From assembly GCF_024529975.1 (NCBI RefSeq), contig NZ_AP024897.1, positions 1,674,001 through 1,738,000 on the forward strand: a stretch of DNA of 64,000 bases, given 5' to 3'. Position numbers and translations under genes: made by a program. Positions 1-7,218 of this stretch are shown here, piece after piece (the first letter of the stretch is position 1; each line of letters begins with the position of its first letter). The notes under the pieces were generated by a model, which was given only the letters and a program-made list of their open reading frames with translations, was not told the origin of the DNA and did no database searches. This DNA is from Vibrio quintilis (GTDB lineage: Bacteria; Pseudomonadota; Gammaproteobacteria; Enterobacterales; Vibrionaceae).

Positions 1-1
1 C

Positions 2-136
2 TCGTTTTCTCTGCGTGAGCATAAAAGCGCGGCAGAGCAGAAAGAGCAACACCAGAAAACCAAAACCAAAGCTACACAATCCCAAAACACCCGGCTGAAG
101 CAATCGCTGATGCAGAACAAAGAGGCCATTCAGTGA
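2..136 (+). CDS. 3' end of an unidentified gene upstream of the tail-hub-like gene
   Basis: A reading frame is open from the window edge and stops with TGA at 134-136, giving 44 codons. The visible tail is rich in Lys, Gln, Glu and Ser, as in a charged, probably helical C-terminus. Its stop overlaps the GTG start of the next gene (GTGA at 133-136), so the two are probably translationally coupled and belong to one phage-tail-like operon. Too little is visible to name a product. Confidence 0.6.
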   Translation, partial: SFSLREHKSAAEQKEQHQKTKTKATQSQNTRLKQSLMQNKEAIQ

Positions 137-1770
137 AATTAGAAAAACGGCTTTATATCTCCAATCAGGAATATGACATTGCTGATGTAACCGTGTCACT
201 GCGTTTGTCACTAGGCGGAAAAGCGATTTTCACGGTTCAGGCCGATAGCGCCCCGGAACTGAAAGAACAGGTGCGGTTAGATATCGGCTATGAGCAGGAT
301 ATGTATATTTTCTTTGAAGGCTACATTGAAAAGACGCAGATTGCCCAGAATGGATTTTATAAAATCACAGTCAAAGAGCACGCCGGGGCACTCAGTTTGC
401 GCTGGCCGCTGAGTATTGAACACCCGACCGCGATCGACATTCTGAATCAGCTCACAGCACTGACCGGATTAGATTTTAAATATCCGGACGCTGATTATAT
501 GAAAACCCGGATCCCGAATTTTGTTCACCAGGGCAACGGGTATCAGTGTCTGAAAAATGTCGCAGAGACGTTTAATATTCCTGATTGTATCTGGTGTCAG
601 TGTGATGATCAGAAAATATGGTTTGGCGCATATGCAGACAGCCATTTTTACAATAAGCCCATGAGTGTGCCGGATGAGTTTTCAGCCCGGCAAATTGCAG
701 ATAGCATCACGATTGTGCCGTATCCGATGCTGAGGCCGGGCAGGGTGGTGAATGACCACCGAATCAACCGTGTTGTACTCAACAATGATGAGATGACCAT
801 CTACTGGCAGCAGAACAACAGTGAGACATACGCACATAAACAGCGTATTTATAATGATTTCCCGGAACTCTCCGCCGGGTTTCATCTGCCCAAACTGGGC
901 CGGGTTGAGTTCGTGCGGGATAATGCTGCATCCGGAAATACCGCTGATCCGTTCCGCCCGCGTTATTCGGTGGATATTCAAATGCTGGATGCTGACATGA
1001 AGGTTGATAAAACGGTGCCGGTTTATCGCTCTGTTCCGTTGCCGGTCAACATGAGCGGCCATGAATCCGGATTGCTCGCGTACCCATTAGAGGGAACCAT
1101 TGTTGAAATCGCGTTCGCCTATGGCCGCAGTGACCTGCCGCTGATTCGTAGTGTTTATGGCCGGGATTACGCATTACCGGATATCAAACCGGGGGAACAG
1201 TTGCAGCAGCAACGCGATGAGGTCAGCCGCCGGACAGATGCGGCAGGGAACATCACAGACCAAACCGATCAGGTGTTCGCATCATCGGCGTTCACAATGA
1301 CAGATACCGCGCAACAGTACAGCGGCAGCTTTGGCGCGCATCAGCTTGATATATCACAACATAGCTTTGAGAACATCACAGGCAAAAAGCTGATTGAAGC
1401 GCTCGGAGCGGTTGAAGTGCTGACCGGGGATAATATGGAACTCGGCAGCCTGGGGAATATGCACACCGCAACCGCCGGAGAATTGATAGAAACCATCGGA
1501 AAAATCCGCCGCAGCATTGCCGCCGATCATCAGTGGCTACAATCCCCGAAAACATGGGTGGGTTCGAAACAGGAAAATATATTAATCCTGCTCTCTGAAC
1601 TGATGCAGGTTGTCAAAGAACTGGCCGATACATTATCAACTCACACTCACAACGGCGTGTTAGCTGGCCCGGCAACAACATCCACCCCGGTGCAGGCGCA
1701 GACAATCACCGGCCACGGTGAGGACAGTCATTCACTGAAACAGCGGTTAGATCCAATCACTAAACGATAG
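133..1770 (+). CDS. Phage baseplate hub / spike-like protein (VgrG/gpD-like)
   Basis: A 545-residue protein starting at GTG inside a GTGA overlap with the upstream gene. The N-terminal 200 or so residues are beta-rich and read like the hub part of gpD/VgrG-type tail proteins. The middle (roughly residues 290-350, with VPVYRSVPLPVNMSGHESG) resembles the OB-fold region that precedes a spike. Near residue 502 there is a THTHNG motif of the kind seen close to the C-terminus of phage baseplate spike proteins, where His clusters may bind metal. Family knowledge suggests a role in assembling or puncturing with a contractile or tail-like particle. No other structural phage gene is in view, so it could belong to a prophage, a tailocin or a prophage remnant. 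The exact family is inferred from pattern only. Confidence 0.5.
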   Translation: MKLEKRLYISNQEYDIADVTVSLRLSLGGKAIFTVQADSAPELKEQVRLDIGYEQDMYIFFEGYIEKTQIAQNGFYKITVKEHAGALSLRWPLSIEHPTAIDILNQLTALTGLDFKYPDADYMKTRIPNFVHQGNGYQCLKNVAETFNIPDCIWCQCDDQKIWFGAYADSHFYNKPMSVPDEFSARQIADSITIVPYPMLRPGRVVNDHRINRVVLNNDEMTIYWQQNNSETYAHKQRIYNDFPELSAGFHLPKLGRVEFVRDNAASGNTADPFRPRYSVDIQMLDADMKVDKTVPVYRSVPLPVNMSGHESGLLAYPLEGTIVEIAFAYGRSDLPLIRSVYGRDYALPDIKPGEQLQQQRDEVSRRTDAAGNITDQTDQVFASSAFTMTDTAQQYSGSFGAHQLDISQHSFENITGKKLIEALGAVEVLTGDNMELGSLGNMHTATAGELIETIGKIRRSIAADHQWLQSPKTWVGSKQENILILLSELMQVVKELADTLSTHTHNGVLAGPATTSTPVQAQTITGHGEDSHSLKQRLDPITKR

Positions 1771-1788
1771 CCACACAATCCCACACAG

Positions 1789-1815
1789 CGCAGCCAGATG
1801 GCTGCGTTTCTTTTT
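1789..1815 (+). terminator. Rho-independent terminator after the tail-hub-like gene
   Basis: CGCAGCCA (1789-1796) pairs perfectly with TGGCTGCG (1799-1806) and is followed by TTTCTTTTT. It lies 19 bases after the stop codon and closes the phage-like operon. Confidence 0.8.
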
Positions 1816-2622
1816 GCCTGTCAGTTACCCTAATTCAATACATGCAGCAGCACAGAGCGCCACGCTCACGTAATCGGGCAATCGCGTCACGTAATCCGCA
1901 CTCCTCTACACCCGCCTGCGATGTTTTTGAGGTGGTTTTTTTGCAGTTTTTATTTTGTGAAAATCCGGCTGGCCGGTCATACGCTCAGACCCCGTGATAT
2001 AAAGGTTTTCGGGGGCATTCAGTCACCTGAAACTGGCCGTTTAAAAATTTCGAAAATTGAAAAAAATTTCAGTTAATTGAAATTCTGATGATCTGAATTG
2101 ATCATGTGTAAAATTATAACCTATTGAAAATAAACAACTCTTCTGTTTTACGTCACGATTTATCAATGATCTGATGATCTGGTTAATGATCTGATAATAT
2201 ACGCTGAGCGCAGATAGGGCAGGGCTTCCGGGCATTTCTTGCAGGAAAACACTTTTTCAAAAAACGAGAAACAGAATTGACTACTTAGCGGTGTAGTCAA
2301 TGAATGTGCTCACATGACTGCAAAATTTCAGGTGTAGTCATTTTGTCGCCATTATTGAATGTGTTGTTTTTTAAGTGATTGATTTTATATAAATAAAATA
2401 ACAATGAGTGATAAGATCATATTTTGAATCATCCTCGTGAGAATCAGTGATATCAAGGCGTATCAAAGGGTGTGAGCTACCCCGTTTATCAATAATCATC
2501 AATATTTATCTATATTCAGCAATTTTTTCGCCATTTTTTTGCCATTTTTGTGGCGACAATTACAGGTTAGATAGTGGTTTTTTTGTGACCACAGCGCATC
2601 GTCTGTTTGATGTCACTGTGGT
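1816..2622. other. AT-rich stretch without a recognisable gene
   Basis: About 800 bases with no convincing coding sequence. It holds several copies of ATGATCTG around 2086-2195, and two copies of GGTGTAGTCA near 2289 and 2331. These short direct repeats could be binding sites, but no function can be assigned. The stretch separates the phage-like end from the module island. Confidence 0.5.
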
Positions 2623-2651
2623 GTGTTCCCCGTACACACGGGGATGAACCG
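2623..2651 (+). CRISPR. Solo type I-E-like CRISPR repeat
   Basis: One 29-base repeat begins GTGTTCCCCGTA and ends ACGGGGATGAACCG, with CACA in the centre where the arrays have CATA or TGTA. It matches the repeats of the arrays at 44.7, 46.7 and 58.3 kb. The same ACAC variant is found in the terminal repeat at 58827. No second repeat is found 61 bases up- or downstream, and there is no leader and no cas gene. It is probably a relic or an off-site copy. Confidence 0.8.
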
Positions 2652-2754
2652 CTTTCACCTATCTCAATAAAGTCATTCAAAATCCTTTTCTCAGCCCGTT
2701 TTTGGGTTAATTAATCCAAGTTTAATCACGTTCATCTGTGGCTTAATAACAGCC

Positions 2755-2820
2755 GGACCAGGTGTGATTGAGTCATTGGTTTATTGGGCTGTTATAGGCA
2801 ACAAAAGAAAATCTATAACA
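2755..2820 (+). promoter_or_regulatory. Module copy 1: upstream block with TGTTATAG/CTATAACA inverted repeat
   Basis: The block AGGTGTGATTGAGTCATTG (from 2760) is followed by TGTTATAG at 2790-2797 and its exact inverse CTATAACA at 2813-2820, with a 15-base spacer. It lies about 30 bases before the EEP gene. Close copies lie before the next two genes (4271-4334 and 4718-4748), and a decayed one before 7161. It may be an operator, a promoter-linked site or a recombination core. Confidence 0.6.
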
Positions 2821-2851
2821 ATTAAAACAGTCATAAATAGAGATGAAAAAC

Positions 2852-3721
2852 ATGAAAGTATTTCAAATGAATCTGTTAAATTACAACGCAAATACACAAT
2901 TCCCTAATGGAGGCGTAGCCACTCAAAAACAGATAGATTTAAGGAATGAGATGAATAATCATGGAGTGGGAAACGTTAATGTAGCGGCATTTACAGAAGT
3001 GGGTGTAGCTGATAACTTTATTCAGGCGAATGTTCAAAATGCACTCAATGATTTTGGAAATTCGCTTGGTATTCATCAAGGAGCAAATGGGAGACAACTC
3101 GCAGTAATACGATGTGGTCGTACTGCTCTACAAGACAGTAATGAAGTTGTTGCCCTTGTTGTTGACGGCAATGCCAACATTCATAATTTTGGTTTATACT
3201 ATTTTACGCAAGTAGAACCTTTGATATGGCAAGACGAAGAAACAAATGTAGGACTCAATCAATTTACTGCTAACCTCAACCTTCCTGATGGTGCAATACC
3301 TGATTATCGTTACATTGTTTATATTGATTTTACTTTAAACGGTGTACGCCGAAAACTTGGATTCATTCATAATAGAGCACCAGGGCATGATCAAACTGTT
3401 GTTGTTATGCAAGGGATTAGATCGTTACTTGAACAACAGAACACCTTATTGATGTGCGGAGGAGATTTTAATGTTGCATCACCTGCCATTGGCCTAAATG
3501 GTGTGGGTGTACAGTATCCTAATCATGGTCACCATCAAAAGTGGTATTATTCTCCTGGATATACAACAGTTTCAAATCCTTTAGATTATTGGATAAGTCA
3601 AAATCAACTAATGGCACCACCTCTAGGTGTTGCAACTGCTCAAGCAAACAGAACACCAAATGTACCTAATCCGGTGACTACAGGCTCAGATCATCGTGGA
3701 GTATGGATAGATATTAATTAG
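2852..3721 (+). CDS. Endonuclease/exonuclease/phosphatase (EEP, DNase I-like) family protein
   Basis: A protein of about 289 residues with the EEP fold signature in order: a metal-binding Glu in VAAFTEVG, a His in HNRAPGHDQ, the GGDFN motif, and the C-terminal GSDHRGVWI motif with the catalytic Asp-His. Family members are Mg2+-dependent phosphodiesterases (DNase I, CdtB toxin subunit, sphingomyelinases, exonuclease III). There is no signal peptide. ATG codons lie at 2843 and 2852; the second has the better-placed AGAG ribosome site and gives the natural start MKVFQMNLLNYN, like other EEP proteins. The gene is AT-rich compared with the chromosome and lies between a phage-like operon and repeated modules, which points to acquisition. 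It could be an effector or toxin nuclease, but the substrate is unknown. Confidence 0.75.
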   Translation: MKVFQMNLLNYNANTQFPNGGVATQKQIDLRNEMNNHGVGNVNVAAFTEVGVADNFIQANVQNALNDFGNSLGIHQGANGRQLAVIRCGRTALQDSNEVVALVVDGNANIHNFGLYYFTQVEPLIWQDEETNVGLNQFTANLNLPDGAIPDYRYIVYIDFTLNGVRRKLGFIHNRAPGHDQTVVVMQGIRSLLEQQNTLLMCGGDFNVASPAIGLNGVGVQYPNHGHHQKWYYSPGYTTVSNPLDYWISQNQLMAPPLGVATAQANRTPNVPNPVTTGSDHRGVWIDIN

Positions 3722-3778
3722 GATAAATACTAGGTAAGTATTAATTTTTTGTATTTCAGTCAGAAATTAAAATCAACC

Positions 3779-3925
3779 TGTAACAAAAGCTAAAGCCCAT
3801 TAAAACAGGCTTTATCTTTGTTGATAAAGCGGTCTTAAATCGAATCATAAATCGATTTAAGACCGCTTACTGATGAATTCAGGCAATGACAAAAAATAAG
3901 TTACTGGCCCGCACCAACCTCCAAA
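3779..3925 (+). repeat. Module tail copy 1: two hairpins after the EEP gene
   Basis: AAAGCC (3792-3797) pairs with GGCTTT (3808-3813), a possible terminator. It is followed by a perfect 17-bp inverted repeat (3827-3843 and 3852-3868, sequence AAGCGGTCTTAAATCGA and its inverse) around the 8-base loop ATCATAAA. The same block, diverged, recurs at 6367-6540, including the following GGCCCG-containing sequence, so it is a repeated unit rather than only a terminator. Confidence 0.7.
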
Positions 3926-4119
3926 TTAAATCGAGTGTTTAGAGACAGCACATATCCATTAAAGACTGATTTTGATTAATGATTTGATGGCGAAAGCCAT
4001 GTCTAAAAATACACGTGTAATAACGTGTAATATCTTACTGTCTCATATGCATATAAGTTGAAGGTGTTTCCAGAAGAAAGTTGGAAATTAAATTGAGTCG
4101 GTAAGGCTAATAAAAAGTT

Positions 4120-4263
4120 GTTCCTAAATATGCGCCACTTTTGGTGACGAGGCAGATATCGATAAGCAGACCTTCCGCGCCAGGGAAGGTGCGGAAGAGC
4201 CTCAAGGATGGGTTCATGTGTGTATGTGTTCGATATCTGCCTGAGTGACCTACAATTAGGAAC
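4120..4263. mobile_element. 144-bp MITE-like element with terminal inverted repeats
   Basis: GTTCCTAA at 4120-4127 is the exact inverse of TTAGGAAC at 4256-4263. Further in, AGGCAGATATCGA (4150-4162) is the exact inverse of 4230-4242. The whole piece can fold as one long interrupted hairpin. The module sequence around it, compared with copies at 2755 and 7066, is broken exactly here, which supports insertion. It is non-coding. No clear target duplication is seen. Confidence 0.55.
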
Positions 4264-4270
4264 GGTTATT

Positions 4271-4334
4271 TAGGTGTTATTGAGTCATTGTCCGTATATT
4301 GGTTTGTTATAGGCAATGAAAGAAGCCTATAACA
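4271..4334 (+). promoter_or_regulatory. Module copy 2: upstream block with inverted repeat
   Basis: TTAGGTGTTATTGAGTCATTG (core ATTGAGTCATTG) is followed by TGTTATAG (4305-4312) and CTATAACA (4327-4334) with a 14-base spacer. It precedes the 91-residue gene by 30 bases, as in copy 1. The MITE-like element ends 7 bases upstream. Confidence 0.6.
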
Positions 4335-4364
4335 GTAATTTAATTAATTAAAAAAGAGGTAATT

Positions 4365-4640
4365 ATGATAATTAGAATCAGAGTATTAGCAGGAAATTCG
4401 GGTGTTGGAGAAATTTCATTCGGTGGCGTAAATGTAAATATCGGTGATGCAAATTATACAGATATCCAAAATAATAAGCCAGAGGTCTGTGTATGGACTG
4501 CTGGAGCTCAGCATCAAATGAATTATGGAGCTGGTCGTTTTGTTAATAATGAGACCTATACAATAATCGAAGCAACAGATGCGGGACTTAAGCTGACTTG
4601 TCCTACTCCAGCGTCACCCGACATAACGTACAGACCATAA
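4365..4640 (+). CDS. Small protein of unknown function, module gene 2
   Basis: A 91-residue protein, start ATG with AGAGGT ribosome site 5 bases before. There is no signal peptide and no transmembrane segment. It is rich in Gly, Asn, Thr and Val and likely all-beta; it contains two Cys (near residues 46 and 83). I do not recognise the family. It shares its upstream inverted-repeat block with the EEP gene before it and the interrupted 79-residue gene after it, so the three are probably regulated or mobilised together. Confidence 0.55.
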   Translation: MIIRIRVLAGNSGVGEISFGGVNVNIGDANYTDIQNNKPEVCVWTAGAQHQMNYGAGRFVNNETYTIIEATDAGLKLTCPTPASPDITYRP

Positions 4641-4717
4641 TTGTCAATAATCATGTTCTTATATAAAAATCGCAAAAAACACAAGAATTTAAAAAGTCGT
4701 AAAACCCAAAGCCCAAT

Positions 4718-4748
4718 TGTTATAGGTAATAAGATAGAGCATATAACA
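4718..4748 (+). promoter_or_regulatory. Module copy 3: inverted repeat before the interrupted gene
   Basis: TGTTATAG (4718-4725) and TATAACA (4742-4748) face each other with a spacing like that in copies 1 and 2; the first base of the right arm is changed. It lies 34 bases before the start of the interrupted 79-residue gene. The longer GAGTCATTG block is not present here. Confidence 0.5.
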
Positions 4749-4885
4749 TTAAATAATCTCAAAATTAAAAGGATAAAAAATTATGGTAAAAATCATTGAG
4801 AACAACACAGGAATGGAACGCAAGTGCGAATTAATTTCAGTGACTACAACTGCTCCTAATAAAACTGTAACAATACAGTTAGACG

Positions 4886-4894
4886 AGACAGACT
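4886..4894 (+). repeat. Left copy of 9-bp target site duplication
   Basis: AGACAGACT directly left of the insertion sequence; the identical nine bases stand directly right of it at 6224-6232. Nine bp is the usual duplication for IS10 relatives. Confidence 0.9.
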
Positions 4895-6223
4895 CTGAGG
4901 GATCCCCACAAAATTATTCTCTAATCACCTGAGACTCAGTGACTTTTTCTCGTAATATGAGGATGGCTAAATGCCAGTCATCGAGAGAGAGATCTGCGTT
5001 GCCATGACGATAAAAATGAAGACCTAATGTCACATGACTAAGCACTCTCCGATCTTTGACTGTGTTGGCTTGATAGTGTCTATGAAGCCCTTGTTCTTCC
5101 ATCATAATACCAAATAATATCAGTATGTTATGCGCTAGTGTTCCAATCAAAACGATCACACTCAGACGCGAGTGACTCTTTGTTCGGTGCTGTTCCATCC
5201 CCATACCAAACTGACTGGATTTATGGTCTCTGAACGCTTCTTCTATCTGCATTCTCTGATGGTAAATTTGAACAATCTGAGCGGGTGACTTTTTTGATAA
5301 ATTTAATGAGGCTGCAAGGAGCCACGGCTCCCTGGCCCGACGGGCATTCTTCTTACTGTAGTTTGACTGCTTTCTTTTTCCACCAGCGGTTTTGGCGATC
5401 CGGCCTTTGGGTCGTTCTTTATATAAAACCAGCTGAAGCGGATAAGGGGATGTTCCTCCCATGAACCAGTTTTTCAGCCCACGAGCGGATGAGGTTGCAC
5501 AAGGATACAGGGTTTTACAAAGCTGCATCGTCTTGCCATCCGGACTCAGGCAAATCCGTCCACGAATACGACCGACAAAGTCCCATCCTAAAGCCTGAAC
5601 GCTCTTGAACCACGGACGTTTGAAGCCGGCATCAGTTACAATGATGGGGCAAGTATTTTTGGGCAAAAGGAGCTTGAGCGTTTTCAGAAAAAGGTCATGA
5701 GTCGCTGGTTTCTCTTTCGTCTCCAGTGGATGAACTTCTTCATAGAGTGTGAGTGCCCGTCCCTGAAAAGAGATGGACGCCCGGATAAGGAAAAGGGTTT
5801 TACTCAGGTTTAAGTCAGACCAGTCAACATGGATGGTTGGTCGTGAATTTTTGGAAACAATGAGTGTGCAAATTCGCTGATAAATCAAGGGGATTTGAGC
5901 CCAAAGGTGTGGATTGGAACAGAGTCGGTCAGCCCGTTTAATATTATGTTTTTGATGGGCTTTTGACTGAATCCCCCGCCCCATAGAAGTCACGGTCAAG
6001 GCGTTCCCAGACATGGCACTTTGTACGCAGGCAGTGAGTGATTGAGTACGGGTTTGATGCCCCCCTTGAGAGACAGAAGTAACAAATTGAGATATGATTT
6101 GGTCGACATTCATGGCTGTGGTCTGGTTTGTTGTGGTGACAATTAAGATCACAAAAAGCCATGAATGTTCCTGCCAACCTGATTTATTTGAACATTTTTT
6201 TAAAATTTGTGGGGATACCTCAG
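4895..6223 (-). mobile_element. IS10-like insertion sequence (IS4 family), 1329 bp, intact
   Basis: The ends read inward CTGAGGGATCCCCACAAA on the left and CTGAGGTATCCCCACAAA on the right, close to the CTGAGAGATCCCC end of IS10 as I recall it. The length of 1329 bp equals that of IS10R. A perfect 9-bp duplication (4886-4894, 6224-6232) flanks it. The single transposase gene is complete on the minus strand, so the copy looks competent to move. Confidence 0.9.
4914..6113 (-). CDS. IS4-family (IS10 group) transposase
   Basis: A 399-residue DDE transposase from the ATG at 6113, about 110 bases inside the right end as in IS10; a longer frame begins upstream but the IS10-like spacing favours this start. 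It shows VDWSDL with the first catalytic Asp, TDAGFKRPWF with the second, and the YREK signature as YHQRMQIEEAFRDHK with the catalytic Glu. HNIKRADRL near the N-terminus is also typical of the group. It cuts and pastes the element by a hairpin mechanism known for IS10. It is complete, without frameshift. Confidence 0.92.
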   Translation of the reverse strand: MNVDQIISQFVTSVSQGGHQTRTQSLTACVQSAMSGNALTVTSMGRGIQSKAHQKHNIKRADRLCSNPHLWAQIPLIYQRICTLIVSKNSRPTIHVDWSDLNLSKTLFLIRASISFQGRALTLYEEVHPLETKEKPATHDLFLKTLKLLLPKNTCPIIVTDAGFKRPWFKSVQALGWDFVGRIRGRICLSPDGKTMQLCKTLYPCATSSARGLKNWFMGGTSPYPLQLVLYKERPKGRIAKTAGGKRKQSNYSKKNARRAREPWLLAASLNLSKKSPAQIVQIYHQRMQIEEAFRDHKSSQFGMGMEQHRTKSHSRLSVIVLIGTLAHNILILFGIMMEEQGLHRHYQANTVKDRRVLSHVTLGLHFYRHGNADLSLDDWHLAILILREKVTESQVIRE

Positions 6224-6232
6224 AGACAGACT
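6224..6232 (+). repeat. Right copy of 9-bp target site duplication
   Basis: AGACAGACT, identical to 4886-4894. It directly abuts the right inverted repeat of the insertion sequence. Confidence 0.9.
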
Positions 6233-6366
6233 ACGAAGTTGTTATAAAATGGAATGGAACAGGGGCTGTAATACAAGGAACTAATCAATACAATATTACA
6301 AACCTTGCTAGCCACCAATTAGTGGGTACTAATAATCAGTTAAAATATAATTGGGTATAGGAATGA

Positions 6367-6540
6367 AACCCATAACAAAATCTAAATCCCATTAAAACGG
6401 GCTTTAGCCCAATTGCTAAAGTCCAACTTAGAAAGCGGTCTTAAATCGATTTATGATTCAGTTCGAAGACCGATTATTGTTTATATTAAAATGAATCAGG
6501 CAGGGACACAAAATAGGTCACAGGCCCGGGCCAATTTATA
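6367..6540 (+). repeat. Module tail copy 2, with an inverted hairpin loop
   Basis: It begins CATAACAAAATCTAAATCCC and runs through CATTAAAACGGGCTTTAGCCC into AAGCGGTCTTAAATCGA at 6433-6449, all matching 3779-3843 with changes. The next eight bases are TTTATGAT, the exact reverse complement of the loop ATCATAAA in copy 1. The right arm of the hairpin is decayed here. The following AGGCCCGGGCCAA also matches copy 1. Confidence 0.65.
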
Positions 6541-6579
6541 AATCCTGATAAGGTCGACTTCGGCCCTCGAAGTGGATGC

Positions 6580-6699
6580 TTAGCTGTTTGATGAACCTCC
6601 CAACCGCGCCAGTGCATCGACCTCATTACGAATGGTATTCGCCACCCGTTGGATCTGATGTTGGTTGGATTCAGGCAGATGGTTGAGTGATTGTTTCAT
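6580..6699 (-). pseudogene. Remnant of a nucleotidyltransferase-like gene (N-terminus only)
   Basis: A 39-codon frame starts ATG at 6699 and reads MKQSLNHLPESNQ and then a helical QRVANTIRNEV, which resembles the start of nucleotidyltransferase (MNT)/HEPN proteins of accessory regions. It then loses similarity and stops at 6580. The catalytic GSxxRG part is missing. It may be a broken leftover of an antitoxin-like gene. Similarity is by eye on a short stretch. Confidence 0.3.
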
Positions 6700-7065
6700 C
6701 GGGCGTCGGGCTCTTTCATGTTCAGCAGGTATCAGAGAAGGATAACGGAAGCGGGAAGAAAAGGGGAGTGTGAAATTGAATAATCCCGGAAGGAGAACGA
6801 TGATCGATCACGCATTGATGTGTTGTTTATGCAACTGATACTCCACTGATGCTGAAAGTGTGGGTTGCGACAGCGATATTAAAGGGGAGGTCGGTACTTA
6901 TTGAAATGTGCCAGACCTCAAACCTTGTTCACCAATTCACACAGCGATTCAGAGAAGTTATGGCGGGTGATTCCTTTGAAGTGGGATTCGATTGTTTTGC
7001 CTGTTTTTTGATGAATATCCACCAGGTTTATTTTGGTTTTCTGTGGCCTAATTACATTCAGTTCA
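6700..7065. other. Intergenic stretch without a clear gene
   Basis: An 80-codon frame at 6849-7091 has no good ribosome site and runs into the repeat block at 7066, so it is not supported. A tiny frame at 6800 follows AAGGAG but has only 12 codons. No terminator or RNA gene is seen. Confidence 0.4.
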
Positions 7066-7120
7066 GGTGCGATTGGGTCATGGTTCATTGATTAGTTAAT
7101 TGTAAGCAATCAAATGCGTT
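7066..7120 (+). promoter_or_regulatory. Module copy 4 (decayed upstream block)
   Basis: AGGTGCGATTGGGTCATGG (from 7065) matches AGGTGTGATTGAGTCATTG of copy 1, and the CTGTGGCCTAATTA before it matches CTGTGGCTTAATAA at 2738. The TGTTATAG inverted repeat is not preserved. The following frame at 7161 is only 18 codons. Confidence 0.45.
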
Positions 7121-7160
7121 CTGTGATTTTGAGTAAAGCCAAAATAAAAAGGTTTGAGAT

Positions 7161-7217
7161 ATGTTTGAGCAAGTGGATAAGCTGAAAGAGCGTCAAAGCA
7201 GGGGAGACTGTTCATGA
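7161..7217 (+). CDS. Very short ORF downstream of module copy 4 (uncertain)
   Basis: Eighteen codons, beginning MFEQVDKLKERQ, placed where the other modules carry their gene. AAAAAGG lies 9 bases upstream. It may be a truncated module gene or chance. No family recognised. Confidence 0.2.
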   Translation: MFEQVDKLKERQSRGDCS

Positions 7218-7218
7218 T

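Larger units (their letters stand above)
4783..6360 (+). pseudogene. 79-residue module gene 3, split by an IS10-like element
   Basis: The reading frame starts at ATG 4783 with an AAGGA ribosome site. It is broken at codon 38 by the insertion sequence. Removing 4895-6223 and one copy of the 9-bp duplication restores an uninterrupted frame to the TAG at 6358-6360, giving 79 residues ending NQLKYNWV. Thr, Asn, Val and Ile dominate; it is probably a small beta protein without signal peptide. I do not recognise the family. The clean restoration shows that the insertion is recent. Confidence 0.8.

Noticed and set aside
682..1062. 126-codon ORF on the minus strand
   Set aside because: It lies within the tail-hub-like gene in another frame, has no ribosome site and no family-like pattern.
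2447..2647. 66-codon ORF ending inside the solo CRISPR repeat
   Set aside because: No ribosome site, and its last codons are the repeat itself; other repeat copies in the window give similar chance frames.
2755..4748. Integron attC sites as explanation of the modules
   Set aside because: Layout of unrelated genes with shared flanks fits, but I do not see the GTTRRRY/RYYYAAC core pairs at the right distance, nor an integrase, so it is kept only as an open alternative.
6849..7091. 80-codon ORF in the island
   Set aside because: No ribosome site, odd composition, and its end overlaps the module repeat block.
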